DNA of 64,000 bases, from assembly GCA_011317545.1 (NCBI GenBank), contig WUJK01000004.1, forward strand, positions 3,100,001-3,164,000. The letters are read 5' to 3'. Made by a program: the position numbers and the translations under genes. This DNA comes from Coniella vitis. Lineage: Eukaryota; Ascomycota; Sordariomycetes; Diaporthales; Schizoparmaceae. Of this stretch, positions 22,458 through 32,749 are shown piece by piece. Each line of letters begins with the position of its first letter. Position 1 is the first letter of the stretch. The notes beneath the pieces are model-generated. The model made no database searches and was not told the origin of the DNA. It was given only the letters and a program-made list of their open reading frames with translations.

Positions 22458-24150
22458 ACGCCGCACCTAACAAGGGCATCTGAGCGCTTTCAGCCGCCCT
22501 TTTGTGTTTGTGTGTCCACACTCTAATCCAGAAAGAAACAAATGTCCAGTTTTCCCACCGTCCCCATGTTTCTGAATCGGGCATACCGACCGAAAGTCTG
22601 ATTCCATGTGGAGAAGGGGGACGACGCTACCTGGGAGCGGGACACGATAATAAGCAAAGATTACTTGCCGTCTGAGCTCGGCTGTCAAACGGAAAGGGAA
22701 AAATGAAATGGGGGCATGCACGAGCTTCTGATCTCAATCTGGCTAGCATCATGATCGAATGGGAAAGCGTTGCCTGCGTCCGTATCGTGTTCCACACGCG
22801 TTGGCTCAATCTCAAAGAACCACGCGGAGGTCTCATTTCATCATGGCAATTTAAAACAAGGTTTGGGGCCCGAGTGCGCAGAGGAGGAGGGGAGGAGACG
22901 GAGATTCTCATACGGAAAAGAAGACAAGTAAGATGGCAAAAGTCTACATTGTGATTGTGAGATGGAGGAAATTCACACTTGATGCTTTTCCATTGGGACA
23001 AGTGCTGCTTACTCGCTTTGCTCGATCGAGCTTTTCAAATCCATATCGATGCTCACGAGATTCTAATTCTTGTTCTCATCCAGAAGCACCAAGCATCTGT
23101 AAAATGATAGGATGTCATATTTCGATGACTTGGATTCAAACGCGCTGCCCTCAAAGCGTTCTTGTGTGTATTTTGTTCTTACCTCGAGCTGGGTCTGAAT
23201 GGCGCAGAACTTTACTGTGCGTCTCGACCAAAGTGGCATAATTTTAACCCACCTGCTCTGCAATTACTGCTTTCAGACCGAAATCCGGGACTGAAAAAAG
23301 TCAATGTGGTATTAGAAATTCATTGATAATGCCGTTGCTCGGCGCCTCATACCAAGCCAAATCGATAGTCATATGGCTAAAATAAACCAAAATGGTGTCA
23401 GCAACTCGATAACGAGCTGACGTCGTCAGCGAATAAAAAAGCCTGTAATCCGTCACAATGGTGGCTCTGTATACCTGGAGGTAGACGTATAGGCCCGTGA
23501 ACTTTCCCAGTATCAGGACGTCCATCAAAGTTCTATATATGATCCAGAATACCACTTGCGTACCATTGCCCACTCAGTTACAAAGCAGGGTTGGTGATGC
23601 CGCCCCCCCTTTCCTTCACCGATGAAGTGTGCCATAGCGTGATAGTGTCAGCCCTAAAATGCCCAGAGGAACCTCCATTACACGCCTGGTACGACGAGCT
23701 GAGACTCTGAAGATGGTGCCTGCCTTTTGCCCTCACTCACTACTCTTTGAGAATGTGTCACTGTACCAAAGGTGCGGATCAGCTGCACACTATCGTCTTA
23801 CTCAGCGTTGGCCGACAAGTTGCGGCTTGGCTTTCGGGTCTTGTCATTATTGGATAGCGACCGAGTTCATGTGATGCTGCTGCTGGCTTCTCACCGCGTA
23901 TGGGGCTCTTAGCGGTATTACATGGCTGACGGCCGTTCTGACTCTTGGGAAGAAGAAAAAAAAGCAATCATGCTCACCAATCTCGCTATTGACTGCTTGA
24001 CGGCGGTGATGGAGGTGTCCTAGACTTATATAGATGGTGTTGTTGTGCGTTCCGCAATAAGCAAACCACTCGAGAGACAAGCGCCATAAGCTTTTGTTAT
24101 AGCCATTTTTTTGTTGAACTTCTCGAGCCGTTCTCAATAGTCCCCGCGTC
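19003..24150. other. 5.1-kb gene-poor region
   Basis: No frame here shows a domain I recognise. It contains TACTATGTA words at 19860-19868 and 21543-21551, an AT-rich stretch with many TATA-type palindromes (about 21490-21560), pyrimidine tracts, and a 39-base A run (22417-22455). Minus-strand frames at 23063-23263 and 23301-23573 were examined for a spliced gene but give no family match. It could be a decayed gene or transposon, or plain intergenic DNA. Confidence 0.5.
22417..22455. repeat. 39-base poly(A) tract
   Basis: An uninterrupted run of A, the longest homopolymer in the window. It has no adjacent reverse-transcriptase-like frame, so I cannot show that it is a retroelement tail. Its length may be imprecise because such runs are hard to sequence. 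Confidence 0.9.
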
Positions 24151-26524
24151 ATGGCTTCCACATCACGAGCATGGACACACTGCGTCGATGAGCGCATAGC
24201 CATCATCGCGGACCATCTTGATGCCTCTCCAAGCACACAAACCAAGCTTCCTGGCCTCAAAGGCCTCTTGGATGACTATCTCGACCCGTCCAGCGCCATA
24301 GGCACAGACGAGGACCAGCAAGGATTCCACCGGCGCTTGCTGCAGGTCTTTCGAGACTCGGGGAATGATTTCACATACGAAGAGTGGCTTGCAAAGCTGC
24401 AGCCGGACGAGCAAAAGCGCGTGCAGGGTTTCGTGGATGGCGATAGCGCAGAGACAGCTGGACGAGGGCATACGCATGGGCTCAGCCTGGGCGTGCGCGA
24501 GCATATCCAAGAGATGGTCAAGGGTGATGCGAAGCCGGTCGTGGTCGAAGGGTTGAATAGCCAGAGAGTTCAGGACAGCGATGGGAAGAAAGGCTTGCTG
24601 CGAGATGTTGTTGACGATCTGATCAAGCCTTTCATACGTCGTTGCCACAAGTACTCGAGCATTGTAAGTAACGAGTTCGTGAATGCTCCCAGGGAGAAAA
24701 AGAAAAAGAAAAAGGAAGAAAGAGAGGGGGGGTGGCGATTTTGAGTCTGACAGACTGGATGCGAGTGCTTTTCGCTAATACAATGCATATCAGGTGTATA
24801 AAAACGCACCGTTCCAGAACTGGGGCCTCGACGTGCAGTATGTGCCGTCATATACATGTATTCCAACATCTAGAGCCGCTGTTCAACAAACCATCCGATA
24901 TGCCAAAAGCAAGGACCTCGGAGTGAGATGCGCAGGTTTTCGTGAGTCTCTTTCGACCGCGACAAAGTCATTGGCGGCGTGCTGACCAGTCGTTGATGCA
25001 GGTCATTCCTGGTCACCGATCTTTGGGCGCAATGGACAGATTACAATCTCACTGCTCCCACTCAAGGAGGTCACCCAAATCCCCAATTTTACCGCCTTGA
25101 GCAAGGCTTTTCCAGAGTCCAAACCAACAGAACTTGAAACGATTGAGTTCGTGAGTGCAACATCTTCGGTGCGCCCAAAGACAGCCGGCAATGCACTGGT
25201 GCGCATCGGCGTGAGCACCACAAACGAGCGTCTCCGACGCTGGTGCGTCGATAACGGCAAATATACCATACCTTTGAATGTCATCATGGTCGAGATGACT
25301 ATAGGAGGAACCAATGGCCCTATATGCCACGGCGCAGGTCGTCAGCACCCAACATTGAGTGATCTTGTCCGCCGAATCGAGTATGTTGACTGCAATGGCG
25401 AGCTGCGTACTGTCGAGAACCCGGAGCATCTCAAGGCCGCGAGTGGTTGCTTTGGCATGATGGGCGTCATCACGCACCTCACGCTTGAGTTCCAGCCCAT
25501 GACCTACGCGCTCATGGATCCAAAGAAGCTTGCTGTCGTACGCGCGGTTCCGCCACCCGATGACATGCCAGTGGAGGATATCCCGCCAGCGCTACGCATC
25601 CCTGTGACGCGCGAGCAGCGGCTAGCGGACATTGCGGCCTTTGAGAAGCATTGCACGGATGACTATTATGTCGAGTACTTTTGGTTCCCATATGCAGACG
25701 AGTGCTGGATCAACAACTGGAACGACACGGCGGACGCCAGTGGAGTGATTGACTACCCCAGCGATGCGCAGACGTTCTTCATGTTTGTCAGCCAGTTCAC
25801 GCTGAACGTGCTACAGGATAGCAAGGTCCTGAACGAACTTGCGAGTGCTGTTGACCTCGACACGGCAGCTGTGACGCTGCTCTCCAGGACAGCCATGCTA
25901 GCACTCCCCGCATGGAAGCAGCCTGTCAAGACCTATTTGACGGATGCTCTGCATTTCCAGCGCGGCATTCAGAACGTCAGGGTGCTTGATGTCGAAGTTG
26001 AGATGCCCCTGCTTTCCAAGAAAGCGGACGCAAGCAAACCTGATTTTGATCTAGTGCGGCGTACCTGGTGGGATGCTATCCTCGAATGCTACAAGCACAG
26101 CGACTCATGTCCCCAACGCATGCCGCTCGAAATGCGTATCATGGGTGGGAGCGAGGTCGTCATGGCGCCACAAAGGGGCAACAGTCTCGGGACATGCTCA
26201 ATTGAGATCTTGACACTTGAGAACGCGAGAGACCTCTGGAAGCCATATGCTGAGGGAGTCTTGGCCAAGTGGTTCAGCTACACGGATGCCCAAGGCAAGC
26301 CGCTGAGAACGCGACCACACTGGGCGAAGCAGTGGGCTGGCTTCGAGGTTAATGGTAGACCTTGGGTGCAGAAACTGAAGGAGAAGGATTATGCAGACCA
26401 GATCAAGGACTTTAAAAGGCTCCTTACCGAGATTGGAAACGAGCATGGATGGACTTTGGCGGATTTGAAGAGGCGTTTCTCCAACGATCTTCTTGACGAG
26501 CTATACTTTGACGACATCCAGTAG
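24151..26524 (+). CDS. FAD-linked oxidase with ALO-type C-terminal domain
   Basis: Three exons, 24151-24663, 24794-24941, 25002-26524 (727 aa). The core is a vanillyl-alcohol-oxidase-type flavoenzyme: an FAD-binding (PCMH) half starting near residue 185 (SYTCIPTSRAAVQQTIRYAK) and a C-terminal half like D-arabinono-1,4-lactone oxidase. CAGFRHSWSPIFG, rebuilt over the second splice, carries H222, the position usually bonded to the flavin. GGTNGPICHGAGRQHPTLSD is the second FAD-contact loop. Such enzymes oxidise sugar lactones or similar alcohols with O2; the substrate here is unknown. Odd point: an extra N-terminal segment of about 170 residues with no family I recognise. It lacks a signal peptide and membrane spans. 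True ALO enzymes are shorter, so I do not give a gene symbol. Confidence 0.85.
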
Positions 26525-27043
26525 GCTTTCCGTATTGCGAATACGGTGTGGCTTAGCAAGGCCAGCCTAGACGCTCTGACATTCAACTCTCCTTGATATG
26601 ATGTGAGGCCCCGCGAATATACAAGAGGGAAGAGATGAAATCCGAAAGCGGCACTTGAACCATAGCAAACAGATTGTAACTTGAAGCAAACTCAAGATCT
26701 CACTCTATGGCATGCAGGAAAAGAGTACTTGTGAAGTGGTTTGTAGTGTAAGCTGAGAAAAAGGGCAATAGACCTTCTTCAAATTCTTAAAGAGCATATA
26801 CTTTCAGTGCTCAGGTTTGGTGTTTTGGCAGAAACCATCTGGCGCAGTGATATTCGTGCCCCACTTTTCTACGTTTGACATGCAGCCACCAGGCACTCGG
26901 GGTGGTCATAGCTCCTTTGTCGACCCACAGCTGTCCCAAAGTGGAAGGAATGACAACATTGGCCAGTGGCACTTTTGACCTCGCTCGTCTGTTTGCTGCA
27001 AGATTACCTTCTGCAACACTATCCATAGCCACCATCGCCCATC
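26525..27043. other. Intergenic, FMP46 upstream region
   Basis: 3' region of the FAD oxidase gene and presumed promoter of FMP46. No further gene seen. Confidence 0.55.
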
Positions 27044-27597
27044 ATGTTCAGCTTTGTAAGTGGACCATTTCCCCAAAATGGATCCTCAAGATTGCAGTGG
27101 CGCACTCAGAAAGCTTACTAGATGCCTTGACAGCGCAAATCCAAGGACATCATCACCCTCTTCCACAAGGCCAGTTCGCCAGCCTCGGTGCGAGTGGCCA
27201 CGGTGCTGAAGCAAGCCAGCGCCAATGCGACGGAACACGCGACGGAAGACCAAGCCAGCGACCACTCTGCCCAGACTACACCCCACCGCGACGAGTTCGA
27301 GCTCAATGTAACCGAGGACCCGCCCACCACCGACCAGCTCCAGACCATCCTAGAGTATGTGGGCAACAGCAACATTTCCTCCGTGGTCAAGGATGCCTCG
27401 TCAGAGAGCGAGGCTTTGCGGCTGTTCAAGAAGAGTGCAGAGGCTTTCCAGAGGCCTATTGTATGTGCCATTTCCGCGCTTTGGTGTATCTGTGTCGCAA
27501 TGCTAACGCGCGATAGACGGTGGACTGGAACAATGGCAAGGTCGTTGTGGGAGCCGACGAATCCAAGATATTGAAGATGCTCAACCAACCCTCATAG
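27044..27597 (+). CDS. FMP46: Fmp46-like mitochondrial redox protein
   Basis: Three exons, 27044-27055 (only four codons, MFSF), 27134-27460 and 27517-27597 (139 aa). It belongs to the thioredoxin-fold Fmp46 (DUF1687) family of small mitochondrial proteins, thought to act as redox proteins; the partner is unknown. Family marks are KDIITLFHKASSPASVRVAT at the start, the very conserved EFELNVTEDPPTTDQLQTIL in the middle, and the end TVDWNNGKVVVGADESKI. The 12-nt first exon is supported by the phase-0 GTAAG donor and the TTGACAG acceptor opening RKSKDIITLF. The position of a redox-active Cys is not obvious in this copy: no Cys is seen in the conserved core. Confidence 0.9.
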
Positions 27598-29132
27598 GTG
27601 CATAATGAACGGCTGTCTGGTTACATCTGATGGTAAATAAACTCTTCTCTTGCAGCTACATGCAGCTGGGATGTCCGGCGTATGTGCGCAGAAATATCTT
27701 GTTCTCCATGTCTTGACATATGCCTCTTTCTACCTTTTTGATACCAAGTATCTTTGTTACAGCAGGTTTGTTTCCTGGTTATGCCGTCTATATTAGCTCA
27801 CTATGGGGTCATCCACACACGATGGACAAATTGTGAGAGTCTAGTATCGAGAAAGATTGGAGCCAGTCAAATTTTAGTCTGCCAAACCCACAACTTTTGA
27901 AGCACTGAGCACTGCAGCTGTATTGAGGATTCGGCTATACTACCAACAAATGCGAGTTTTTACAGCGCCATCTCCATCATCTGTTATTATTCAGTGCATC
28001 TGTGCCTTGTAGAGCATACCGCCAGTTCATGATTTCCAGAGAAAAGTGTTGTATGAGGAACTGTCTGTAGTCGCAGTCAGGGAACCTTGGAAGTCACACT
28101 AGAACACCAAGTTACAATCCTTCTCTTCAGCTAACTGTCAGCTTTCAGCATGACCCAGTCTCTCCAAACTGCCATCCATTGCCAGGTATTTGATTTGCCT
28201 TTAGATCGCTCTTTCGATATTCCTGTTGCTATTTGTTACGCTTCTTGAGCAATAACCAGTGCAACAACAGCCACATCAAGGTCATCTGAGTCAGGGAGGT
28301 TGAATCACTGCTCTTGGTTATATTTGCCAAGGCCTAGCTTGGTCTATAACTGGTTTAGAGGAGACCCAAAAAGACTCGTCAAGCCTGAATCACAAATGTG
28401 ATCTCTACCTCAAGTACATTGAGTCCGGTATTTGTGAAGCTTTATTTCTGCACAACTCTTGATCAAAGAAAACGACTGCCAAGTAGTGACCTATGCCAAT
28501 CAATTGTACAACAGCTTCTCTCCAGCTAGCCAAATTCTGACCAGTATTCTCCCAGAGTCAATACCAGCAGCCAGCTCATATTATTGAGTCTCTGAGCTGA
28601 CTTGCTAGAACCGCTGACAATAAACTGCATTAGCTGGATCTGAGTGACCCCGCCGCCGCCACATACTCTTACACAACTCTTGGAGTCTCTGCTCGTCCTG
28701 AATAAGTCCAGCCGGCCCACGACGGCTTCCACGACGCTGAACAACCTCTCAAGCTATTACAAAGCATAGATAGACCTTGCCAGTCCACAGAAGATGCCCG
28801 TATACCTATTTCTAGCATCACTGTTGCCCCCAAGGCTGCCACGGTTTCTTCTCAAACACCGGAAGCTTTCCTTCTTTCCAAGCGTGTGGCAGGAGAACAC
28901 GACCAACTTTGGCCGCCCAGACACCCACCACCTACAGTCTTCCCGAGGCTTACACGCGCTCCCAACTGAGCGTAACGCACGTTTGTCTGTCTTAACATTG
29001 ATCGGTAAGTCAGCACTGACCTTCTTTGCTCAGAAAAGTGTCCCCCCGGAGTTTGAGCTGACTGACGTTGCCTGGTCCGTAGCATCCGCTGCTCGACACC
29101 GACATAATCACTCGACTGTGTCTGCGCCTAGC
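27598..29132. other. Intergenic and probable 5' leader of the next gene
   Basis: About 1.2 kb without a coding pattern, then open sequence from 28794 in frame with the next gene. A likely 88-bp intron (29005-29092: GTAAGT donor, CTGAC branch, CCGTAG acceptor) would place this open part in a spliced 5' untranslated leader. It shifts frame, so the upstream ATG at 28794 is not in phase after splicing. Confidence 0.45.
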
Positions 29133-29783
29133 ATGGCTCCCCCCAAGGAATATCCTCAGTCTGAGGACGGAATGCGAGTCCTTCAGATGCATAAAGATCA
29201 GATCCGGTCGGCTACCCAGCGCTTCCTGGGTCCTGACGGCACCCATCCTCGGGACGATTCCGAGAATGAGAAAGCCGAAACTCTCGACAACAACGGCAAC
29301 GGCAACGACATGACTACCCCCGGAGTCAAGGGTTCCACCCAAGTTGAGGACACCTCCACCATGAGCGACGAAGACACCAAGGAAACCACGGACAACAAAG
29401 CCACTTACGGCCAGGAACCCGAGCAAGAGCGCCGCAACAAGCCTCACTGCAACGCTGATAAGGACGTGCGCAAGGTTGCCTCGCTTGGCGATGAAGAAGC
29501 TGGAGTGGAGGCTGTGAAGGCTGCTGCCAACAAAGATGGACAACGCTCCAAGGGAACCAAGTTTCCCTTCATCAACGAACCTTCGGAGATGGCGATGATG
29601 CAGGGGATTATCCGTGGCGCCCTGCAAGCCCAAGCCGCACGCAACGCGGAGCTGCAGCGTTTTGCTGAGTTGGTCCAGCAGGCCGGTCGCGGTCATCAGG
29701 CCGCAGCGGCCGAAGGAGAGCCAAAGCAGGACGACAAGAAGGAACATGAGGATCTTTCTCAGGAGGACAACTCGAAGATGTAA
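29133..29783 (+). CDS. Hypothetical acidic low-complexity protein, 216 aa
   Basis: The start chosen is the ATG of MAPPKEYPQSEDGM (context TAGCATGGCT). The same frame is open upstream to an ATG at 28794 (329 aa), but a likely intron in between argues against using it. The codon pattern is clearly coding. The protein is hydrophilic, rich in Asp/Glu/Lys/Asn, with a long disordered middle (about residues 35-130). Two more ordered stretches are visible: GMRVLQMHKDQIRSATQRFL near the N-terminus and an Ala/Gln-rich helix near the C-terminus (MMQGIIRGALQAQAARNAEL, then QRFAELVQQAG), probably a coiled coil. There is no signal peptide, membrane span or known motif. I do not recognise the family; it may be lineage-specific. 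Confidence 0.55.
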   Translation: MAPPKEYPQSEDGMRVLQMHKDQIRSATQRFLGPDGTHPRDDSENEKAETLDNNGNGNDMTTPGVKGSTQVEDTSTMSDEDTKETTDNKATYGQEPEQERRNKPHCNADKDVRKVASLGDEEAGVEAVKAAANKDGQRSKGTKFPFINEPSEMAMMQGIIRGALQAQAARNAELQRFAELVQQAGRGHQAAAAEGEPKQDDKKEHEDLSQEDNSKM

Positions 29784-30568
29784 TAGTGGTGGACCTCGCG
29801 AGCCCTCCCTTGTGATTGACTGGTAACAACAAAACAGCATGTACTTCCTCCAGGACGTGCGCTGTTTGCGTGTTGCCAGGATCCCGAGTATAAGTCCACC
29901 AGGTGCTACCAGGTGCCACCACTGGTCAGACAACGCAAAGGTATATCGCATTGTACTTCCAAACTTCACCTTGCCAATTCACTAACGCCTCTACGCTCAT
30001 CAGCGCCGTCGACAAGTAGTTATCTTGAGCGCAATGACAGGGTTTTTGGACGAAGAGACTCACGGAGTATCCGGTAGTACTAGATTCGGTACGTTTCCCT
30101 AACCACAGGAAGGAAAGTCAGATTGCGGAAAGCGAAGCAGGATTGGAAACCTCGGGAAAAGTTCATGCGTGCGATTCGAGGCGCCTCATAGTCTATGAGC
30201 AGTCGACAGCCATAGCAAATATATCGTTTGACCACGTCTTCCCCTGCTCGGCGTGTCGAACCGTGACCTCGTCAAAGGATGGTAGCTTCCAATTGGTACG
30301 TCCCAGATTGAGATAATAGTAACAGAAGTATGGTAACAGCTATTGCCGCCAGTGTCTTGATTCTTTTTTCTTTTGCAATTTCTTTTTCTTTTGGTCGTTT
30401 TGCTTTATACAGAGCTTTAGTCTGCCCCATCCCTCGACCGCACACATCTGTCCTCATGTGTAGGCTCTTCTACAGCAAACGTTCTTACCTCAGACTGAGT
30501 TTTTGTCGATTTCTCTCTTTTGGCCAATCCACCGTTCCAGCCTCCATCGCTCTGTTGCGTTCGACAAC
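29784..30568. other. Intergenic between convergent genes
   Basis: 3' ends of the unknown plus-strand gene and of NDUFA2 (minus) face each other here. It contains T-rich stretches at 30355-30410. No gene seen. Confidence 0.55.
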
Positions 30569-31125
30569 TCATGCCTTCTGCACCAAACCCGTCACCGCAT
30601 CCTCGATCTGCTTGTCAGAAAGTCCTAGAAAGCGATGCGGATTAGCAAAGCTATTTCACCCTCTGCTATCCCGGCTACGGCATCAAGGAACTTCTCGGCA
30701 ACGACTGTTCTTCTTTTTTCAGGTGGCTCACCTTCTAACGAATGGCTCTCCTCCTTGCCAAACTCGTACCGCGCGTACACCTTTGGCCGTGTGCCCTGAG
30801 CCTCACGGAGCATGATTGGGATCGAAGGGTTGTGCTTCTTCATGGTGGGGTATGTTCTCGTGAGGAACGCCCTATTTGGTTGGGTAAGGGTGTAGTTAGC
30901 AAGCAGTGTCCGGATCCGCGTGATGGGGCGCAGAAGGCTAGCAAGTAGCAAACTACATGGCCGTGGCGCATAGATGCAGCGCCCAGCCCTGCGTACTTGA
31001 TGGACAGGCTGCTTTGCTTTGCTGGTCTGTCAAACTCACCGTGTTGTGGCGCTGTGCTCTGAGGTCTGGCAGAAGAGGAAGCGGACCTCCTTCAAGGACT
31101 TTGTGAAAGCGTACTTGGACGACAT
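30569..31125 (-). CDS. NADH:ubiquinone oxidoreductase B8 subunit (NDUFA2)
   Basis: Three exons, 31125-31040, 30871-30732, 30624-30569 (93 aa). This is an accessory subunit of respiratory complex I in the mitochondrial inner membrane, peripheral arm, with a thioredoxin-like L51/S25/CI-B8 fold. Recognition: MSSKYAFTKSLKEVRFLFCQ at the start, then RAFLTRTYPTMKKHNP, IMLREAQGTRPKVYARYEFG and a C-terminal LSDKQIEDAVTGLVQ. All three are consistent with the usual fungal length of about 90-95 aa. Splice phases agree across both junctions (ACACG|G and GAAG|GA). It is transcribed away from the pyruvate carrier gene across an 869-bp shared upstream region. Confidence 0.93.
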
Positions 31126-31994
31126 GGTGCGGTTGCTCGGAGCCCCTCAAGTTGGCAAGGTGGTGAACTGCGCAGGAGACAGAGGTTAATTGGCCTGTCG
31201 TCAAGTCAAGGATTGGCCTTAGTCGGACTGCTGGAGCTGGGAAAGCGGGCGGCGTACCAGTGTATGTATCGAGTGGCTTCACAATCGTAATGTTTGGCGG
31301 AGAGCAAGAGGGCCCAACACGGGAATCATGCATATGCTAAGCAATTTCCGCCTAAGTGCATAAACGTGACGTACCGGGGTTCCGCGGTCTCGCATTGCGC
31401 CAAAAAGGACCTGACCACTGTTAGCAACACAAGGACTCTGAATGGCTCGCCTGCTCAGGCTGTTAGTGGGGTTTCCTTGGGCAGTGGATTTGCTTAACTC
31501 CGGGGGTTGTGCTTGGGTGCGGCTGGTGCGCTATAGCCGCTATACTATGGAGCAGGCCGCTGCAAGGCCACTGCAGGCGCTCCGGGACGCTGCAGGACGC
31601 TGCTAGCATGACCACCAATTCGGTGGTCCAGGCCGCTGGAAACTCTTGTTGGTCCGTCCGTGTAGCGGCCGCATATTGCATGCGCGCTCCTGTCATCGGA
31701 CCCCGAATTGGTGATACTGCTATCAGAGCCCCGGCTTTAGTCCATCGCGAGTCGCCGGTTCACAGTGACTTTCCCTCGATTTTTAGTTTGTTGAGATTGG
31801 AATTTCTGGTCCCTTTCCCCCCTCTAATCAGCCCAAAGACGTTCTTCGTGCAACTACCACGACCGACCAACACCCTTCACCATTCTACCACACTCGCGAC
31901 GAAAAAGTTTCAAAGGGATAACCCGCCGATAGAAAGAGAAGAAGGACTTGGAAGAGAAAAAAAAAAGAACACAAAAAAAGATCCGAATTCAAGA
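31126..31994. promoter_or_regulatory. Shared divergent upstream region, NDUFA2 / MPC
   Basis: Two genes for mitochondrial energy metabolism start at its two ends and point outwards, so it must hold both promoters. The right end is pyrimidine-rich then A-rich (31960-31980), typical of a fungal 5' leader. No binding site was identified with certainty. Confidence 0.55.
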
Positions 31995-32749
31995 ATGGCT
32001 CCTACGACCAACTTTGCCCGCGCCGCCCGGCCCATCTTCTCCTCCGCATCGGCCGCCTCCCAGACCCGCGCGGCCTTTTCGCGCGCTTCGCCCTTTCGCC
32101 AGCAAGTCTACCGCCGCCAGGAGTGGAGCCGGAGATGGCAGAGCACGACGGCCGATGCGCAGCAGAGCTGGTTCAAGCGCATGTGGGACAGCCCCATTGG
32201 CATCAAGACGGTGCACTTTTGGGCCCCCGTCATGAAGGTACGTTGGTTCTTTGGGTCTCTGTGTCATCAAGTCGTGTGTTGCACAGCATTTTCAGCAGAA
32301 GGAAGGAGGTTAGCAGAACACAAGCCTCTCTACATTGAGTAGAGGTTGGATGGGGGTGGTTTCCCAAGAAGATGCAAATGCAAAACAAGACAAAACACTA
32401 CGACGAAAAAAAAAATAAAGGAAAAAATGCTGACCATCACTACGAACCACAACAACAGTGGGCTCTCGTCCTCGCCGGTGTCTCCGACTTTGCCCGCCCC
32501 GCCGAGAAGCTCTCGCTGACGCAAAACGCCGCCCTGACGGCCACGGGCTTCATCTGGACCCGCTGGTGCCTCATCATTAAGCCCAAGAACTACCTGCTTG
32601 CCGCCGTCAACTTCTTCCTCGGTATTGTCGGCATCATCCAGGTCTCGCGCATTGTCATCTACAACTCTACGCACAAGGAGGCCGAGGGCGTGGTGGCTGA
32701 GGCCAAGGAGGAGGTGCAACAGGCCAAGGAGGCGGTCAAGAGCTCGTAA
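31995..32749 (+). CDS. Mitochondrial pyruvate carrier subunit (MPC2/3 type)
   Basis: Two exons, 31995-32237 and 32459-32749 (177 aa), joined in phase 0 after PVMK. The MPC heterodimer carries pyruvate across the mitochondrial inner membrane. The first 50 residues are rich in Arg, Ser and Ala without acids (RAARPIFSSASAASQTRAAF), a classic import presequence. The carrier core follows: WDSPIGIKTVHFWAPVMK, then WALVLAGVSDFARPAEKLSL, NAALTATGFIWTRWCLIIKP and YLLAAVNFFLGIVGIIQVSR, giving three membrane helices. The WTRW and NYLLAAVNF motifs are diagnostic. A polar Glu/Lys-rich tail of about 30 residues closes the protein. The 221-bp intron is longer than most here and A-rich near its 3' end. Confidence 0.94.

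Noticed and set aside
23063..23573. Possible spliced minus-strand gene or tRNA-like segment
   Set aside because: Donor and acceptor-like words occur, and GTTTGAATCC resembles a B box, but no cloverleaf or A box fits and the translated pieces match no family.
29010..29969. 319-aa open frame antisense to the acidic unknown gene
   Set aside because: Hydrophobic mirror of an acidic coding sequence, and its first codon is GTG. The sense strand has the better codon pattern.
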